A program made the position numbers and the translations under genes. Under the pieces are notes generated by a model, which saw nothing but the letters and a program-made list of their open reading frames with translations, was not told the DNA's origin and made no database searches. Below, in pieces: positions 40,945-42,912 of a stretch of DNA of 42,912 nucleotides (position 1 is the stretch's first letter; every line of letters begins with the position of its first letter). The stretch lies in the NCBI GenBank assembly GCA_963617275.1, contig CAVENX010000039.1, forward strand, positions 1-42,912, written 5' to 3'. The stretch is from Limivicinus sp963617275. Lineage in GTDB: Bacteria > Bacillota > Clostridia > Oscillospirales > Oscillospiraceae.

Positions 40945-41750
40945 CAGTGCTGCACCTCCAGTTCCTTCATTGCCGCTTCATAGTCAGCCGTCTTTATAGC
41001 CGCGCCGTGCCATGCGGGGTTGTTTTCCATAAAGGAAACACCCTTGCCCTTGACCGTCTCACAGCAGACAAACTTAGGCTTGCCGGGAGTGTGAGGAGCC
41101 TTGAGAGCGGCGGTGACCGCGTCGATGTCGTGCCCGTCAACGGTCACGGTGTCGAAGCCGAAAGCCGCAAACTTTGCGCAGATGTCTCCAATATCCATAA
41201 CATCGCAGTTCCTGCCGTCGATCTGCAAGCCGTTATGGTCAAGTATCACGGTGAAATTGTCAAGCTTGTAGTGAGCCGCCGCCATAGCAGCCTCCCACAC
41301 AAGACCTTCCTGACATTCTCCGTCGCCGACCATGGTATAAACATGGTACGTCTTCTTGCCGAGCTTCGCGGCAAGAGCCATTCCCATTGCAATAGAAATG
41401 CCCTGACCGAGAGAGCCGGTGTTGGCGTCAACGCCCTTGGTTTTGCGCATATCAGGATGCCCCTGGAGATGGCTTCCGAACTTTCTGAGAGTGCCAAGCT
41501 CGCTCTTGGGGAAATACCCCTTGTCCGCCAGAACCGCGTACAGCGCGGGACAGCAGTGACCCTTACTGAGGACAAACCTGTCTCTGTCTTCCCACCTGGG
41601 TTCCTCGGGGCGGACGTTCATCACGTTATAATATAGTGCAACAAGCGTATCAATGCAGGAAAGAGATCCGCCCGGATGGCCGGACTGTGCTTCATACAGC
41701 TCGTTGATAATGTCAATTCTCAACTGGGCTGCTTTTTCGCTCAGATTCAT
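40944..41750 (-). CDS. Transketolase, N-terminal subunit
   Basis: A 268-residue protein equal to the thiamine-diphosphate-binding PP domain of transketolase. Marks are SGHPGGSLSCIDTLVALYY, FVLSKGHCCPALYAVLA, DANTGSLGQGISIAMGMALA and the ThDP motif GDGECQEGLVWEAAMAA ending in DHNGLQ. I start at ATG 41750 (MNLSEKAAQL), nine bases after AGGAGG; the frame extends 20 codons further without support. It is the first gene of the pair and has its own promoter, separate from the aldolase operon. Confidence 0.95.
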   Translation of the reverse strand: MNLSEKAAQLRIDIINELYEAQSGHPGGSLSCIDTLVALYYNVMNVRPEEPRWEDRDRFVLSKGHCCPALYAVLADKGYFPKSELGTLRKFGSHLQGHPDMRKTKGVDANTGSLGQGISIAMGMALAAKLGKKTYHVYTMVGDGECQEGLVWEAAMAAAHYKLDNFTVILDHNGLQIDGRNCDVMDIGDICAKFAAFGFDTVTVDGHDIDAVTAALKAPHTPGKPKFVCCETVKGKGVSFMENNPAWHGAAIKTADYEAAMKELEVQH

Positions 41751-41782
41751 ATTTACATTCCTCCTGAATAGTTGTGCCATAA

Positions 41783-41811
41783 TTATACACAGTTTCTCCC
41801 GCTCTTTCAAG
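41783..41811 (-). promoter_or_regulatory. Promoter of the transketolase operon
   Basis: On the minus strand TTGAAA (41811-41806), a 17-bp spacer and perfect TATAAT (41788-41783). Confidence 0.8.
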
Positions 41812-41834
41812 TCAATTGTTTTGCAAAAAGCATC

Positions 41835-41863
41835 TTGAAAGAAAAGCTTTTTTCTGCCATAAT
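41835..41863 (+). promoter_or_regulatory. Promoter of the HAD hydrolase gene
   Basis: TTGAAA (41835-41840), a 17-bp spacer and CATAAT (41858-41863), 22 bp before the start codon and divergent from the transketolase promoter. Confidence 0.6.
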
Positions 41864-41885
41864 TGTCCGACAGGGAGTGAATGGA

Positions 41886-42764
41886 ATGAAATACAGACTT
41901 ATTTGCTTTGACCTTGACGGTACGTTTCTCAGCGACGACAAGACCATCCCCGCAGATAACCTCCGCGCCATCGAGGCGGCCGCCGCGCAGGGAATATACA
42001 TCGTCCCAAGCTCCGGACGTATTTTCCCCGGTATGCCCGAGGAGCTGAGGGATGCGCCGTATATACGCTACTATATCTGCGGCAACGGCGCGGTCGTCTA
42101 TGACAAACAGGAGGATAAGATCCTTTCAAGCGCCGAGATAGAGCCGTCGCTTGCGCTGCGCCTTGCGGAGTACATGGACACTCTGCCGGTCATATACGAC
42201 TGCTATCAGGACGGCATGGGCTACATGAGCAAGGATATGTACGATGTCCTTCAGGACTGGACGCCGACCGCCGCAATGGGCGCTTACATGAAAAAGATAC
42301 GCCGCCCCGTCCCCGACCTCAAGAAAACGCTCGCCGAACGGAACCGACCCGTCACAAAAATGCAGATGCACTTTCACGATCTTGATGAGCGCGACCGTCA
42401 GCTTGAGCTTGTGCCAAAGCTTTTTCCGGAACTAATTGCCACTTCCTCCGTCATAAATAATATTGAGCTGAACAGCACCGCGGCCACAAAAGGTCAGGCG
42501 GTTGAGCGCCTTGCCGTGCTTCTCGGCATAGATCTGTCGGAAGTTATCACGTTCGGGGACGGCTCAAACGACATCGACATGATAAAAACCGCCGGAACAG
42601 GAGTTGCAATGGAGAACGCCATCCCCGCCCTGATAGAAGCGGCGGATATGACCGCGCCGGACAACAACGTTGGCGGCGTTGCGCGTGTCATAGAGCGTTT
42701 AATATTAAAAAAACAAATAATTTTAAAAGAAAACTCAGCTTGTCAAAGAAGCTTGCTTCTTTGA
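41886..42764 (+). CDS. Cof-type HAD-superfamily phosphatase
   Basis: A 292-residue HAD hydrolase of the Cof/class IIB group, which dephosphorylates sugar phosphates and nucleotide-like metabolites. HAD motif I is CFDLDGTFL with the nucleophile Asp, motif II is PSSGR, motif III lies around TKGQAVERL, and motif IV is FGDGSNDIDM. The cap domain sits between II and III. The start is ATG 41886 (MKYRLICFD), eight bases after GGGAG. The last about 10 codons (after ILKEN) lie in the first hairpin of the terminal repeat array, so the C-terminal tail SACQRSLLL is encoded by that element and is probably recent. Confidence 0.9.
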   Translation: MKYRLICFDLDGTFLSDDKTIPADNLRAIEAAAAQGIYIVPSSGRIFPGMPEELRDAPYIRYYICGNGAVVYDKQEDKILSSAEIEPSLALRLAEYMDTLPVIYDCYQDGMGYMSKDMYDVLQDWTPTAAMGAYMKKIRRPVPDLKKTLAERNRPVTKMQMHFHDLDERDRQLELVPKLFPELIATSSVINNIELNSTAATKGQAVERLAVLLGIDLSEVITFGDGSNDIDMIKTAGTGVAMENAIPALIEAADMTAPDNNVGGVARVIERLILKKQIILKENSACQRSLLL

Positions 42765-42912
42765 CAAAGGGGCTGCACTGCGCTCTGCGCCTCGGTTGTT
42801 CGCCGAAGGCGAACAATTCGACACTCGCTCCGTGAGGAGTGTTTTCTCCGACGTACACGCCGCCGGAGAAAACGATCAAATCTATTTTTTGCCTGCGGGC
42901 AAAAAACTCTGC
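42737..42912. repeat. Multi-hairpin intergenic repeat array, running off the window
   Basis: Successive inverted repeats: TTGTCAAAGAAGC/GCTTCTTTGACAA (42740-42767), GCGC/GCGC (42780-42790), TTGTTCGCC/GGCGAACAA (42796-42816), ACACTC/GAGTGT (42821-42842), TTTTCTCCG/CGGAGAAAA (42842-42872), and TTTTTTGCC/GGCAAAAAA (42885-42906). The first contains the HAD stop codon and can act as its terminator. A 63-codon frame on the minus strand (42688-42879) is most likely an accident of this element. Confidence 0.75.

Noticed and set aside
40018..41750. Reading the split transketolase as part of a sulfosugar or apiose pathway with the aldolase operon
   Set aside because: It has its own promoter and a separating terminator and lysR, and split transketolase is ordinary in Firmicutes. 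No sulfonate- or apiose-specific gene is visible.
42688..42879. 63-codon minus-strand frame containing GGVYVGENTPHGASVELF
   Set aside because: It reads straight through the hairpin array and has no convincing ribosome binding site. It is best explained as an accidental frame in a repeat.

Overview
The window looks like a chromosomal stretch from an endospore-forming member of the Clostridia. The best guess is an Oscillospirales/Ruminococcaceae-type gut organism. The grounds are a complete spoIIAA-spoIIAB-sigF forespore operon, a valine T-box in front of valS, Firmicutes-style ribosome binding sites, a split two-subunit transketolase, several TTGACA/TATAAT promoters, and moderately GC-rich coding DNA. 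No rRNA, tRNA, CRISPR array, phage gene or transposase was seen.

Layout. 1-2.6 kb: an acyltransferase-3 membrane protein (-) diverges from a secreted heptapeptide-repeat protein (+). 2.6-8.0 kb (-): spoIIAA-spoIIAB-sigF, valS with its GUC-specifier T-box leader, and a TVP38/VTT membrane protein. 8.1-11.6 kb (+): an envelope operon of a two-TM protein with a folded outer domain, a membrane-anchored NAGPA-type protein, and an Lgt-like integral membrane protein that lacks Lgt's essential histidine. 11.6-14.6 kb (-): a DivIVA-like coiled-coil protein, a zinc-ribbon/TM/Ig-like protein, and an ArsB/NhaD-type permease. 14.8-19.7 kb (+): a CAT/E2-fold acyltransferase coupled to an acyl-CoA synthetase, then an alpha/beta hydrolase coupled to a MalY/PatB-type C-S lyase. 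19.8-24.3 kb (-): the nuclease SbcCD. 24.4-31.2 kb (+): two membrane proteins in one frame separated by a stop codon, then trmB-xth-dusB, then an ECF sigma factor coupled to an anti-sigma factor carrying a long Thr-Pro-Glu-Pro stalk.

31.3-41.8 kb is a carbohydrate region. A minus-strand series runs class II aldolase - PfkB kinase - TRAP transporter (dctP-dctQ-dctM), then, after a terminator, a 6-phospho-3-hexuloisomerase-like SIS protein, a short aspartokinase and an AraD-type epimerase. A divergent LysR regulator sits upstream of the aldolase, followed by split transketolase genes. The LysR dyad overlaps the lysR promoter and lies about 65 bp upstream of a candidate aldolase promoter. The predicted aldolase leader contains a gene remnant and a 108-bp nested palindrome. 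The genes imply uptake of a sugar acid or similar compound, phosphorylation, isomerisation and aldol cleavage, with pentose-phosphate enzymes next door; the substrate is not determinable here.

41.9 kb to the end: a Cof-type HAD phosphatase whose last codons run into an array of hairpins that continues off the window. The most unusual signals are the two multi-hairpin intergenic elements, the aldolase/TRAP locus with an atypical aldolase active site, the histidine-less Lgt paralogue, and the acyltransferase/ligase pair.
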